From contig NW_025335856.1 in assembly GCF_004798865.1 (NCBI RefSeq), positions 9,656,636 to 9,720,635 of the forward strand: a DNA stretch of 64,000 nucleotides. The letters run 5' to 3'. Below, piece by piece: positions 11,583 to 23,702 of this stretch. This DNA comes from Varanus komodoensis (Eukaryota; Chordata; Lepidosauria; Squamata; Varanidae). Positions within the stretch are counted from its first letter, which is position 1. Every line of letters starts with the position of its first letter. The translations under genes were made by a program, and so were the position numbers. Below the pieces are notes generated by a model. That model did no database searches. It was not told the DNA's origin and saw only the letters and a program-made list of their open reading frames with translations.

Positions 11583-11648
11583 CCCCCCCCGTGTGTGTGT
11601 GTGTGTGTGTGTGCGCGCACGCGTGTGAGTGTGCATGTGCGTGCATGG
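11583..11648 (+). repeat. C-run plus long alternating GT/GC tract
   Basis: Eight C residues are followed by (GT)n, then gcgcgcacgcgtgtgagtgt. Almost all of it alternates purine and pyrimidine, the pattern that favours Z-DNA. Confidence 0.93.
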
Positions 11649-11899
11649 ATGCACAATTGCACATCTCTGTGTGCAGTGTTCTGATATGGAAGGATTCCCA
11701 TGGGGCTCAAGAGAGCCTCATTTCTCTGCCACTCGTTTTGGTTCACGCAAGCAGCATGATGGGCCATCACAGGAAATGAGGGTCCTCCGTATTTCCACTC
11801 AACCTTTTTCCAGCTCGGTCAAGCTGACTGAGCCGAGGACAAGGGCTGGATCAGGATAGAGAAGACATGTCTATTCCTACCCAACCACTAAGATCTGCT

Positions 11900-12320
11900 G
11901 GAGGAGTCCTTCTCAGAGAGCTGTCCCTCAGGGAGTAAAGGGGGGTGACAAATGGGAGAGGGACCTTCTCAATGGTTGCGTGCTACTTGTGGAAACTGCT
12001 CCCCAGACAGGTGTACCTTCTTAGTTTTCCTTTAGATGCCAGGTGAGAAGCTTTTTATTTACCAGACATTTTGAAAAATTGGACCAAATAATTTTTATTA
12101 TTAGCAATTTTAGACTGTTTTTTCATTGCTGCTGTGCCCAGAGTTATTTGAAGAGTGTTGTAATTATTTATTGTTGGGTTTTAGTGTTTTTAGTGATTCT
12201 TATTGTTCTTTAATTGCTGGATTTTTATTATTGTGTATATGTTTTAAATTGTACACTGGCCTGAGAGCATGTGGACTATAGAGCAGTATAGAAATATAAT
12301 ATATAAATAAATACATAAAT
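11900..12320 (+). mobile_element. L2-like LINE 3' end
   Basis: It starts in the end of the ORF (gagagggaccttctcaatgg, then ctacttgtggaaactgctcc, matching the 'FSVVA..LWNSLP' region), passes through a T-rich 3' UTR, and ends actggcctgagagcatgtgg then gcagtatagaaatataatat with an AAAT-type tail. Confidence 0.7.
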
Positions 12321-12984
12321 GTACAGACAACTCTTTCTGCAGGCCACTCCAAGTGTGCTCTTAAAGCAGGCAGAGAGAAATGGAGTTCCACTGAGACCTC
12401 CACACACTGCTGCAAGCACAACAAGAGTGTCCACACAGGATTATGTGTAGAGAAAGCTTTGGAGAAAGTTAATTGTCCTTAAGTGTCATTGAAACCAATG
12501 GAACAAGTTAGTTGTGAATTAAATTCAGTGGAACTTTAGTGTGAATTATCATTCTCTGGATTTAAGCTGCTGTGTTCATGTTGTTTTCATGTATTTGGAA
12601 TGAAAAATTCTTTCCAAAGGATACAGTTTGTTCCTTTAAGCAACTTAACACAGAGAAGAGGATAGTAATAACTCACATTTTGATTCTGCAATTTTAGAGA
12701 GGGCTTTTTGCATGTAATAATCCATAGAAACACAGAACAAGTTGAGAATGGCTGCCCAATGCAGTCACAGGCATTTCAGTTTTAGGAGATGTTTGTACTA
12801 GGTTTACCAAGATTTCAGTAATGGGATGGTATATAAAAGTTCATAAATAAAATAAATAAAATTAAAAATAGGTTTAGGCCAAAGTATCTGGCCAGGGTCC
12901 TCCCTGGCTCTTGGCTCCTTTGCCATGTACAGTAGAACAAGAATGAATGAAAAAAAGTTACAGAATAAATTATGCAGTTTTCTG

Positions 12985-13045
12985 TAAGCCATCCAGAGAT
13001 GACAGTGATGGACAGCCTATAAATTTCATAAATAAATAAATAAAT
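12985..13045 (+). mobile_element. L2-like LINE tail fragment
   Basis: ctgtaagccatccagagatg leading to cctataaatttcataaataa repeats the L2 ending (gtgagccgccc..., then (AAAT)n). A similar short AAAT-ended piece lies at about 12825-12870. Confidence 0.55.
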
Positions 13046-13879
13046 GCCAGAAGTTTCTAGAAGCTGGTCAATTTGCATAATTGATATAAGCCACACAATT
13101 TACCTTTTTCTTTGAGCAAAATTTATATTTGCTTAAATGCAGAACACAGAAATACATGAATTTAAATTTTGGGAGCAGGGTCTGAAAAAGGGGAGTGCAG
13201 GTGGTATGTCGAAATAATACTGCAAAATTAATAACACCTTGTAGAGTGTTGGTCTAGTGGGCTGAGGCACACAAGTGGGCATCTCTAAAAATCTAGAGAA
13301 TTGTAGTTTGCTGTAATTGCCAAATATGCTGTTGTAGGGTCTCTATTCCTCCCCCTATAGAGGAATAATTTGCAGAGTTCCCTAGAAAGAAGGCAACTTC
13401 ATAAAATATAGCATTTTATGATGATTTGTTGGACCTCACTAGAATTATAGTAATTATAAAATTATATGAGTAAATTATACCAATTGCTTTAGCCATTCAG
13501 CACCATGGACAGCAACCTACACTGTTTCTTCATAATTGGCCATTGCAGTAGGTTGGATCCAGATTAGGTTAATTGAATTTAGGTTGCGCTGAAATCAGTG
13601 GGACGAGTTAGTGATGATCCATTGATTTCAACAGGAACTTGTTCATGATGAACTTAACTGGCACATGTTGAGTACTCAATAAATGCCAAGGCTGTGGTTT
13701 GACAAGAATGGAAAAATGCTTTGAAAGTGGGTAGAAGGACACGTTTACTAGGTCTGTCCCTGACATTCATTAAAAGCATCAACATGCAGGCCAAATATGG
13801 CAGTTCAGTCAGTTCTGAATCCTGGCCCAAAAAATTCTGGTTTGTTCTTCCATTGTCTGCCTAGATACATTTATGGGAA

Positions 13880-14055
13880 TGCAAGGTATGCATTCTGCTA
13901 GCTGTGCTGTCAGTGTTACCAGAAGTGGCAAGCCTGCATAAACCAGTCGCTTGGGCAGCAGGAGTGTTTGCACCCATCCTGTGGGTGGCTGGTTTGCCAT
14001 CATGTATATGGAGTACTGGACCAGATGGACTGATCCAGCATAGTTTTTCTTATTT
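13880..14055 (+). mobile_element. CR1/L3-type LINE 3' end
   Basis: The sequence runs tgcataaaccagtcgcttgg, then gtactggaccagatggactg and atccagcatagtttttctta. It matches the 3' UTR of the 'gctggactagatgg...ctgatccagcaggctcttctta' family seen in full at 20.6-21.2 kb. Confidence 0.7.
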
Positions 14056-16182
14056 TCTTATTCTCTCATTCTCCACATTCACATAGCATTCTAGCCTGTT
14101 GTCGTTGTGCTAAACCACTTGTCTTCTAAACTTTCACAGCCTCCATAACTGCCGGTTGTTTTCCGCACAAGTATCTCCGGATTGCACACCAATTTTTTCC
14201 TCTAATCTGTGCATGCATTTAGCCATCTGTAAGATCTCTTTCTTAGGTGCAAACCCAATTAAAATGTCAACTTATTTTGGTTCCCCAACATAAACTTATC
14301 AACAGGGCCTTCATTCTTCTAGCTTTATTGCAAACATCTCCTCCAAAGATGGAAATCTTACTTTTTCCTCCTAATAAATTTTAGAGCTAAACAAAGCCCA
14401 ATTAGAACAATATTGTGAACCTAAGAAAAAGCAGAAAGCCTACAAAGGCTGACTAATTCATTAGAAAGGAAAAAAAGCTATGCATAGCCGAAGATAAACA
14501 CTTGGATTAAACCTACCTTGAGCTAAAGTATGTGTCTGGCAAAACATATCAAATGTTATCAAGAATTAAGGGTGCTCATATAAACAATGTCTTTATGCAA
14601 ACATGACTATTGATATTCCAATATGTGTATGTTTGGTTCTCTTAGGCATCAAGAAATATTAGTGCATTACATTCCTTCTTACCACATTTCTTCCCTTTCA
14701 TGGAAATACAGAATTGCATCTTAACCATGAGTCCTAACCATCCAAACTGTATGTGTTATGAGAGATCTCTCATCAGATCTCTGGATGCTGAAGGGCTGTT
14801 TAATCCTTCACTCCCCAGTGCTTGTTTCCTAAAGGTAGCCAAAGGGTGTGTGAATGCTTCAGGGGAGAACTTTGTGCATACAGAAAACAGCATTATTTAT
14901 TTCTGAACAATATATGAGCAATTAAAAGTGTAAGTCTGTCCTTCTAGGAGACACCATGGAATGTGAGTCCTACAGAAAAAGATGAACTTTGTTAGGGTCA
15001 CCAAAAGTAAGTCTTACTTACTCCTGAATATTCCTGCTGGGAAATGAGGGCTCTCTTATTTTAATATATATATTTAAAGTTAGTAATAGCCAGTAGCTAA
15101 ACCACAACGTACTGATTGCTATTTAAAGTAATAATCAGGGATTATTTAGTTTGATAGCTGTGCTAGATGGTCATGTTTCACAAAAAATTGTGTCTCCAGG
15201 CAAATTTATTATATAGTCTTTTGCTTACTGGATCATATGCTCCTGCCATGCATCATTCATACATAACTTAAGGGCTGATTCCAATCTTAATCAGGCATGA
15301 GCCTCAAATCGTTCCTCATATAAAATCGGAAGCAAATAGTCACAGCCCCTCACAAAGTTGAGTGCAGGTGAAGAATGCAGAGGTCATCTTTAAAGTGCAA
15401 GATCAGCTTCCACGTTCTCAATGAACACAGTAACATACCTTGCTGTAACGTCTTCCATGGGGAGCACTTGCTTTCAGAGATGTGTGAATGAACCTGACAA
15501 CAGAGTTGTCTCCCATTTTGACTTGTGAATTATAGATGAGGTGGGAAAAAGCGAAGAAAATACTTATGGGCTGAAATATATTTCCTTTTTCTCAGGAAGA
15601 TTGCCTCTTGGACAAAAGAGGTAATATGGCTGATATAGAAAGAACTGTAAGAGCATAATAATGTGAAATACTAGTTTCTTATCAATGGTACTGCCTTTTA
15701 ATTAGATTTTTAAAAACACATAACCGTGGGCCTACATAAAGATAACATGCTTAGATGAGAGCCTCCTTCCCCAAGCAGCATGCTGGGATTTCTTGGAGTG
15801 TTTTCTGTCTAAATATGCTTGTCACAAGCTTCACATTTCCAAAGCAAAGACCATTCTTTGACAAAAGCTTTTTTTTCTTCAATGCATTTCCTTTAAGCAC
15901 AACCAACAAAAAATGAGTCTCTGAACATGCACAGAGCTATTTGTTGAACCCAATCTAGCAACTACTTCCAAGAACCCTCCTTGGAGTACCCCTGGGCCCC
16001 TCCTGCTGGGATGTCCTTTTTGAAGGTAGGAAAACTTCTTTTCAGTCCATCACCCCTCTAGTTGGTTGGCCTATCTCTCCCAGTGCCACAGCATGGGTCA
16101 AGAGCTGTGCCAGGCTGTGCAGCTGAAAATTCTGAGTATTCTCAACATCCACCTGAGCAGCTTGGGAGGGTGCCCTTGAGAT
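14056..16182. other. Unassigned AT-rich stretch
   Basis: Nothing recognisable as exon or full repeat. Open frames are short and not conserved in appearance. Confidence 0.4.
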
Positions 16183-16720
16183 CATAGAACCATTGAATAG
16201 TCCAACTCCCTGCTATTGCAGGACACTAAGTTACACTATCCCATTTAGATGACTATCCAAACACTTTTTGAATGTCTCCAGCGAGGGAGAGTCCACAACT
16301 TCCCCAGGTAATAAGCTCCAATGTCATACTGGTCTGACAGTCAGGAAGTTCTTCCTGGTGTCTAGTCTAAATCTGGATTCTTTTAACTTTGGTCCATTAT
16401 TCCATCTCCTGCACCCTGGAATGAACAAGAAGAGATTGTGTTCTTCCTCTCTTTGACAGCATTTCAAATACTTCTTGAGTGCTATCATATCACCCCTTCT
16501 TGAGTCTAAACATTCCTCCAGTTCTGAATCATCCATGTTGCCCTCCTCTGTACACTTTCTAACTTTTCTGCATCTTTTTAAAACTGTGGTGCCCAGAAGT
16601 GGATACAATATTCCAAGTGATGTCTGATTAGTGCTGAGTATAGTGGAATGACTACTTCACATGTTTTGGAAATGATGCTTTGGTTAATGTAGCCCAAAAT
16701 AGTATTTGCCCCTTTACTTC
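16183..16720 (-). mobile_element. CR1/L3-type LINE fragment (antisense)
   Basis: Plus-strand landmarks are tccaactccctgctattgca, gagagtccacaacttcccca, gtcaggaagttcttcctggt, gcccagaagtggatacaata and gtagcccaaaatagtatttg. These are complements of the CR1 ORF2 C-terminus and 3' UTR in the expected reversed order. Confidence 0.8.
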
Positions 16721-19700
16721 TTCCTGAGAATTCTCATTTCCCGGACTCCTCATCATTTGATGACTCTGCATCTGTCTGACCTTAGAATGCACACCAAGAA
16801 TAACTATCTCTTTCATTATCAATATTGCATACAATTTCACCCCGAGACTTCTTTGCACTCATGATAAATGAACATCACAGAACAATAGACTGCCAGGCTG
16901 CCTGTTGTCAAGAGTTGGCCTGGTTGGGCACCTCCTGAGGGGCTAAGTCTAGCAGGGGACCCCTCCTGTGATCTGGTTGTTTCCCTCCCTCTTTCTCTCA
17001 TCCAAATAATGGTGGTGGTGAGGAGAGGAAGCAGATTTTGCTGGTGTTTGTTTTCTCCATCTTTCGAGCAAAGAAAGATGAGAAGGAAGATGAAGAGCAA
17101 GAGCAGCTACTGATTATGGCAGTGCGAAGGGGGTCACAATGACGGAGGGGCATTAAGGGTTTTGTCTAATAGTCCTCATCATGGATAGGAAGTGAATTTG
17201 ATTTTCTGTAAAATATGCCCCATATAGGCTGCCTGCTATACTCAAGGAATTAATGGTTAAATTGATAAGGAAATTGATGGGTAGATCATTAGATGTCAAC
17301 CTTTCCTCTAGTCATGGTTTCTCTAATATGAAATGAGCTTTGAGATCCAAATGACCTCAACACAGAGGGAATACTTAACTGACAACTTAATAACTGTTTC
17401 ATATTCCCAAACCTAGGATGCAGTATTAACCATGATATATATTTTATTCATAACTGTGGGAGGTTTAAGTTAAAGGTAAAACACATGCATAGCTTCAGTG
17501 AGCTGAGAAGCCATATGGAAATTCACACTGGAAGTCAGTAATGACTTCGGAGGCAATCCCTCTATATGCCATCTCCTTCTGTAGTTTCATCTATGTACTA
17601 TAATTATTTCATTTTTAACATTTTGAGTTGAATGCATCACCATATTTCCATATACTGCCATGCATTTCACTCTGTGTGTGTGTGTGTTGGGGAGGGGTTG
17701 TTTCCACTTGATCCCAGAATCAGGTCTGTGCTTCTTTCATATCTGTGAAATAGGGTCACTGATTCTGAACATGAAAGAATGTTGAGTTTGAATGGGTGTT
17801 CTGGCTAATAAGTTCTAAGCCATGATTGAAATAACAAGCGCTTTAAGAGTACCATCCAACGAGGCTGCCCACAACTCTCCAAACTTAGTTTTCCTGCACA
17901 GGGTGGTGGGAGTGCAAAGGCGAAGGTCTGCTTCATGCTCCTCCTACACTGCCTGATTTTGTCTGATTTTGACAATCTAACTGTTGTGCTTCAGAGGAGG
18001 AGGCTGTGGCACATCTGGATGGTGCCAGTTCCTCCCCTCCCCACCCCCTGGAACCTCTTTCTCCAAGGCTGCTCTTGTGAACTCAGAGAGACAGCCAGCA
18101 TGATTCTTCACATGTCAGCTGTGACGGGCAGGAAGTGGTACTCCAAGTGCAAAGTCTCGGCCCTGATATTGGAGTTATTTTCAGTGTTGCAGCTTAGGCT
18201 CCAAAAAATCCTATGGCCCTTTAGATGCAGTCTAAGGGGCCGGTGGTTCATTTCATAAAATAATAATTGTATGGCACCTAGAAACTGCTTGAAGGATACT
18301 GTGAATTTCACCTTCCAAGGCTGTAGACAGAGCTATGGTCATGGGAGGAGAAATTCCTGCCTTCCCATCACCACTTCCAACCGCCATCGAATGGAGCAGC
18401 ATAATTAGTAGTGTGTTCTCCTGAAGTTTATTTTTTCTCAGAAGAAAACAGGGTTGGCAGAAAGGGGATCTGCCAGCAGTGAGCAGAGAGGTTGTGGATG
18501 AAGAGGAGAAAAATAAAAAGCAAGCAAGGTAGCCACGCTCAGGGGACCACTTAGTAGGAAATGCCACAAAAGGGGAACTGGAGGCAAAAATGCCCTTAGT
18601 GTACTTCCCACCCTGCTTGACTTGGGTTAGATGGAGGACTCTGGCTTGGATTGGATTGGATCTATCCTGTTGGATTGTGTCCAAACACTCATGTGAAAAT
18701 GCGGTTGTGTGCACACCACCAGAAATCTTCATCTGATGAAAGGCCATATTTTTTAAAACACCCATTTGTTGCATGCACATTGTGATAAAGTCACTAATGA
18801 TGCTGAGAAAGATGGATGGTTGTCTTCAAGGCTATTCAGTGAGATTATTTCAAAAGTATAATTTGCACCTAGGTACAAAACAAAACTATTTCTTCTCTGC
18901 TGATGACACTCTGGTTTGCACAGCCATAGATGCCATGTTTCCATGCATATCTAACTGTACCATGAAACTAGATGAATATCTGTAGTCACAGCAGGTAAGC
19001 ATGCTCAAGACAGGAAAGCGGTTCATTTAGCATGATAAATTATTAAGAAGTACATTCAGAATATGCCATTTTGATCCACAACAATCCCAGCAGTGGTATA
19101 TTATTAATTCATAAATTAACTATAGCTAAATTAACAGAACAAGGAAATCATGAAATCTTTAAAAGCTTGAGATAGCTGTCTCTAAAAACACCTAATTTTA
19201 AAATCTTTCACTTCACTTAAATATTGGTTAATGGAAACTGCAGACCATATGTGCATATAGTCATATGGAATTCTTCCACCTGTCTGGCATCTTCATTACT
19301 TTTTGGAAAAAAAAAAACATATGTGTAAGAGGATTTCTTTTCAACTGAAGGGGATGTGAAAGCCCAAACATGTCATATTAGATCAGGCATGGAAAATCTC
19401 CAACCCATGGGCCAGAAATGTTTGTGGGAGCTTTCTCTCTGGCTTGCATGCTTCTTTCCCATGCCTTGCCCCTCTCCTCAGGTAGGAAGAAGCTTTTTTC
19501 TCTGTTCAGCTATTAATAGGAGATAAGAACTAGGGAAAGAGCTCTCTGTATGTTACAATAGTTTTATAAAAGAACTATAAATGGGCATGTTTCAGGTATT
19601 CTGAAAAGTCACATGAAGTGGCACTGTGCATGTAAAATTCAGCTTTCTAAGAATTTCAACATTCCTAAAGAAAATTCCTTAGACTTGTGAAAATGGTTGT

Positions 19701-19936
19701 GAAAATGTGCTTTAAATTAGGATGCATACACTTTTTGAAATCTTAGTCTTCAGATGGGTGTCTGAATAAGATACCCAGTCATAAGGGCTTCAGTGCTGGC
19801 AAAACATTTAACGTAGCATATAAAAATCTTGTAAATTAAGAGAAAATATGCAAAATTGCTCAGTCATGTAAAATAGTTAGCACATTTTAAAATTGTAGAT
19901 TGTAACAGTCTTATGCATTCAGTGGATGATTCAATT
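16721..19936. other. Unassigned stretch
   Basis: A short GT run lies at 17674-17688. The segment aaaaaatcctatggcccttt near 18200 recurs in modified form near 3650, 27260 and 57980, suggesting an undefined dispersed repeat. A minus-strand open frame at 18253-18780 has no recognisable domain. Confidence 0.4.
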
Positions 19937-20140
19937 AATCCAGAGCCAGAGTGGTGTAGTGGTTTACAGCACTGACCTGGGAGATCTGAATTCTGGTTCC
20001 CACTTAGCCGTGAAGCTCACTGGGTGACTTTGAGTCAGTCACTTTCAACCTAACCTACTTCGCAGGGTTCTTCTTGAGAGGATAAAATGCAGCTATATAA
20101 GTCACTTCACAAGAGGAAAAAAGGGTGGGATAAATACAAT
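19937..20140 (+). repeat. tRNA-derived SINE (squamate 'gtggtgtagtggtt' type)
   Basis: It begins gagccagagtggtgtagtgg, an A-box-like tRNA start, followed by a B-box-like ggttcccactt, then gtgaagctcactgggtgact, aacctacttcgcagggttc and ggataaaatg. This order is that of the abundant squamate SINE with a tRNA head and LINE-related tail. Confidence 0.8.
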
Positions 20141-20636
20141 GTAATCATGAGTATTCTTGCATGTATTGAGTTAGATCCAGATTTTGTCATACATCAGGAC
20201 AACCCAAAGACATCAATTGGTCCCTGTGATTTCAGTGAAACAACTTTGGCTACACCTGGATCCAACCTACTGTACATTGATGAGCAAGCATACTATTGAC
20301 TCTTTAAAGACAGAGGCCTGACATACCACTTCTGCAGCTAAGTGTTTCCGGTACTTTCGGAAAGGCTGCGTTTAACCTCGTTAGGAGCTATTTCACCATG
20401 CAGTAGAAATCGATGTGCAGCGACCCAGTTTTAATACACCTTCACTAATGTGCAGTCCTGCCACGCAGCATATCCACACTGACAGTGGCCTATTAGGAGC
20501 TAGTTGCTGGGGGACAGATGCCACAGGATGCCACAGGACAGTTGGCCAGATGGATGTGTCGACCACAGTGCTGTACACACCTGGGACTGCTCCATTAACC
20601 CCCAAGCTTACTTCTTCAAATGGCAGCTATGGAGGA

Positions 20637-21198
20637 ACATGACTATAAAATTAGGTTTGATATGGAGACAGGGATAGGATCTCTCGGAGCATTAAAGCCT
20701 GGTTTAAATAAATCCTCGGTCCTGAATCTCACGACACTGACTGGTGGGAGATTCAGACAGAGGAAAGAGAGTATTTCTTCACAGTGCATAGTTAGGCTAT
20801 GGAATTTTCTACTATAAGATGTAGCAGTGGCTACCAAGCTGGGTGCCGTTGGCATTTAAAAGGGTATTAGATGAATGGCGGATGCCAAAGACTGATAGTC
20901 ATGATGGCTGCAGATTACCTTCGGTATCAGAACTGGAGCCTCTCCAAACCAGTTATTGGGAGCATGAGTCAGAGTATCTCATTGTCTTTACGTTCCATGG
21001 AGATCTAGTTGGCCCTTATGGGAACAGAATGCTGGACCAGCTAGGCCAGGCGTCCCCAAGCTGGTGCCTTCCAGATGTGTTGGACGACAGTACTGATTCT
21101 TTCTAGAACTGTATCCCAACATTTCTGGAGGGCATCAGGTTGCACAAAGGCTGAGGTAGGCTTTGGTCTGATCCAGAATGATTCTTCTTATGTTCTTA
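20637..21198 (+). mobile_element. CR1/L3-type LINE 3' end, split by a hAT-like insertion
   Basis: Landmarks in order: gactataaaattaggtttga, agtatttcttcacagtgcat, gatgtagcagtggctacc, ttaaaagggtattagatgaa, ggcggatgccaaagactga, gaacagaatgctggaccagc, then after a 107-base interruption tttggtctgatccagaatga and ttcttcttatgttctta. The 3' end is complete and the 5' side truncated. Confidence 0.85.
21047..21153. mobile_element. hAT-type MITE inside the CR1/L3 copy
   Basis: It begins CAGGCGTCCCCAAGCTGGTG and ends TTGCACAAAGGCTG, so the termini are imperfect inverted repeats starting CAG. It is flanked by agctaggc (21039-21046) and aggtaggc (21154-21161), an 8-base target duplication with one mismatch, the length expected for hAT elements. 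Removing it restores the LINE order. Confidence 0.82.
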
Positions 21199-21290
21199 GG
21201 TATCATCTTAGGGTATTATCATCTACTGGAATGCTCTGGTCATCCGATCCAGCAGGTCTCCTCTTAATCTTCTTCACAGCCTCTTTACAA

Positions 21291-21322
<32 letters not shown>

Positions 21323-21659
21323 CAGGGCAAGGGGGTGGGCTTGCTTAAATCTATAAAATAAATTATATTCAAATGAATTAGATCTGAGTTATCGTTAAAC
21401 CTTAGTCTTAGAAGCATGCTTTGTGTTTATCTTAACAACCCAAGCCTATAAAATCTAGGACCATTTTGAAGAAGTGATTTCTATCATTCTGTGGAGCTCA
21501 GAAGGATATTCCAGAGACCACTTTTTTTGATCCAGGGCAGAGCTGCCCAGTTGTAGGATGAAAATATTCCCTACACTTTTAAATCTATTGCTGAATCAAG
21601 CAGTTTCTCCCAGTACGCTTCACCTTTCCCATCCTTTGCTCCTGCCTCTCCCTCTTCTT
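21199..21659. other. Unassigned, with a (GT)n tract
   Basis: An uninterrupted GT run lies at 21292-21321. Nothing else was recognised. Confidence 0.5.
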
Positions 21660-21735
21660 TGCTATATTATTATTTATTCAACTTATATTCTGCTATACTA
21701 GTCCGAAGTCTCTCCAAGCAGATATATTCACTGCA
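21660..21735 (-). mobile_element. Possible L2-like LINE tail (antisense)
   Basis: ttattatttattcaacttatattctgctatactagtccgaagtctctcc resembles the complement of an L2 ending (ggcagtataaattgaataaataa). Diverged and short. Confidence 0.4.
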
Positions 21736-21784
21736 GCTTCCAGTAGAGGAGGAGCAGGATACCAAGAAAAAGAAATGGCAATTA

Positions 21785-21972
21785 GGAACATAGGAAACTA
21801 TCTTGTATAAGTCAGACCATTGATTTATCTAGCCCAGCATTGTCAATATTGACTGCTAAGGGCTCTGGGTTTGAGGAAGTAATTTTTCCAGCCCTATTGC
21901 AAGAAAACATTGGTTGCATCTAGGACCTTGTACATGCAAAACATGCGCACTGAGCCATAAACTTGTCTCAGC
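21785..21972 (-). repeat. tRNA-derived SINE (antisense)
   Basis: The plus strand reads ggaaactatcttgtataagtcagaccattg, tctagcccagcattgtcaat, tctaggaccttgtacatgca and actgagccataaac. This is the complement of the same SINE family as at 113-262: tRNA-like head at the right, body at the left. Confidence 0.75.
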
Positions 21973-22865
21973 AGCTCCTGCAGTTGTGTGGACTATCGTT
22001 TGAAAAGATCCAGTTGGCTAGCAACCATTTTTGCCACAACTTTCCAACATATGCTCACTGCTTAATTTATACATGTCTGAATACTGTTACAGGCTGATGT
22101 TGTTTTTTAAGAGACCCATATCTGCAGCCTTGCTTTCTCATTCTACAGCTGTCTCGTCTGATTATTTTCATAATTGATTAGGGGTGGGTTCCCACCAATA
22201 TGGATTTAACCTTACTGAAAAATCTAATCCAATAATTCCACCTTTGAGAGTGGAATTAAGGCACCTTTAGTTTATTTTCAGGACACTCTTAAATAACTAA
22301 CAAGTGGATCTAAAGCCATTTCCTTTAGCTGGAGGGGAAGGAGTTCCTAGATTTGATAGGCAGTGCTTGTGTAATGAACCAGGAGTGTTTGCCCTTTGCT
22401 AATGCTACATATGTGCCTATTTTCTTTCAGAAAAGCTGTTCTCTATCATAGTGCTTTGTAAATACCACGAAGGCAGAAAGGTTTGCAATTTAGCCAGGCT
22501 GAAAATTCTCCAGATACCTGTTTTTCCCTCCTTTTGGCAATAAAAGGAGGTTCTTGCTCTTAATGCTGAAGTCAGATGGAGAAGAGAAAAATAGGACAAC
22601 TGGAGGTGCTTCAGATCACCTTCAAGAGAAGGCTGCCTCTTCAAATTCTGGACTCCTGGGATTAAGCTCCAGGGAGAAGGAGCAGAAAGAATACTGGGTC
22701 AAGCTGTCAAATGTTGGAACTAAAATGAATCTTCTTTCAAAAATAAAGCCCTATGAATTTTTTTTACTAAAAATTCCTTCAGGTAGTTTTTACATGTGTG
22801 ACCAATTTGTGACTATTTGCTATTTGACTTCAGTATGACATGCAAGCATATTTAATTTGGCATGT
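21973..22865. other. Unassigned stretch
   Basis: No recognised exon or repeat. Confidence 0.4.
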
Positions 22866-23062
22866 GCAGCCACTGTGTGGTGTAATGATTTGAGGGCTGG
22901 ACTGGGACTCAGGAGATCTGAGGCCTTGTCCCCAACTGGCCAGAAAATTCAGGACAGTGGTGGACTGACAGCATTATCCCTTCAAAGGGTTGATGTGAGG
23001 ATAAAATGGAGATGAGGGAGACCATTCATGCTGTTTTGCGCTCCTTGGAGGGCTCTAAATTT
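22866..23062 (+). repeat. tRNA-derived SINE (squamate 'gtggtgtagtggtt' type, degenerate)
   Basis: gcagccactgtgtggtgtaatgatttgag, then actcaggagatctgagg and ttcaaagggttgatgtgagg followed by ataaaatgg match the copy at 19.9 kb position by position. Confidence 0.7.
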
Positions 23063-23342
23063 GACACATTTCTTCTCTTAACAGGAGGAGATAAGCTGCA
23101 TCAGGCAAAAGGTCTATCTAGTCAAGCATTTTGTCCCTAAAATGGCCAACTAGGTGGAAGGCTCATAAGCAGGATTTGCACGCAAGAGCACGCAAGAGCA
23201 CTTGAGCAAAATAGAACATTTTCATTATTATGCAAACTGTCCAGAGAGCCATGAGGCTAGTGTGATGGTACAGAAAAGTGTTTAAAATAAAATATCATAA
23301 GGTAAAAATAAACCTTTGTTCTCCAGCCACAGGCAACAAGAG

Positions 23343-23420
23343 GCTATATTTTATTTATTTGTTCATTTATTTCATTTTTTATATGGCCATTAGCCATGGC
23401 TCTCTGGGTGGATAACTATA
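23343..23420 (-). mobile_element. L2-like LINE tail (antisense)
   Basis: attttatttatttgttcatttatttc then atggccattagccatggctctctgggtgg is the complement of an L2 3' end (ccgcccagagagcc...tataaaa then (AAAT)n). Confidence 0.6.
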
Positions 23421-23662
23421 GTGAAATGAGTGGTGGAGGGGGAGGCGGATGCAAATGTTTCTTCTTTTCAGGGATATTCCAAGTCCCTTCCATGTCTTCA
23501 ATGCCAGATTCAATCTCTGCCATGGCCAATTAAAGGATCTCAGACAGATGAGTTGTGGAAGATCATGACCTTAGACCCACGAGAACTGAATGGATCTTTG
23601 GCCTCAGAACACCCTGCGTACGACAGATTCCTCCTATGTATGGTCCTGCCTATATTATTAGT

Positions 23663-23702
23663 ATCATCATCATCATCATCATCATCAATATTATTATTAT
23701 TT
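23663..23702 (+). repeat. (ATC)n/(ATT)n compound microsatellite
   Basis: About eight ATC/CAT units are followed by five ATT units. Confidence 0.93.

Noticed and set aside
16837-17100. Minus-strand frame starting MLFIFLLIFLC, looking like a signal peptide
   Set aside because: Hydrophobic start arises from A/G-rich antisense sequence; no mature domain follows.
18253-18780. 175-codon minus-strand open frame
   Set aside because: Low-complexity serine/leucine-rich segments, no family resemblance and no splice context.
18873-18945. SADDTLVC in a plus-strand frame, recalling the reverse-transcriptase YADD motif
   Set aside because: Flanking residues do not follow any LINE or retroviral reverse transcriptase, so it looks like chance.
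19937-20000. tRNA-like promoter boxes
   Set aside because: They belong to a SINE; the sequence does not fold into a full tRNA cloverleaf with an anticodon arm.
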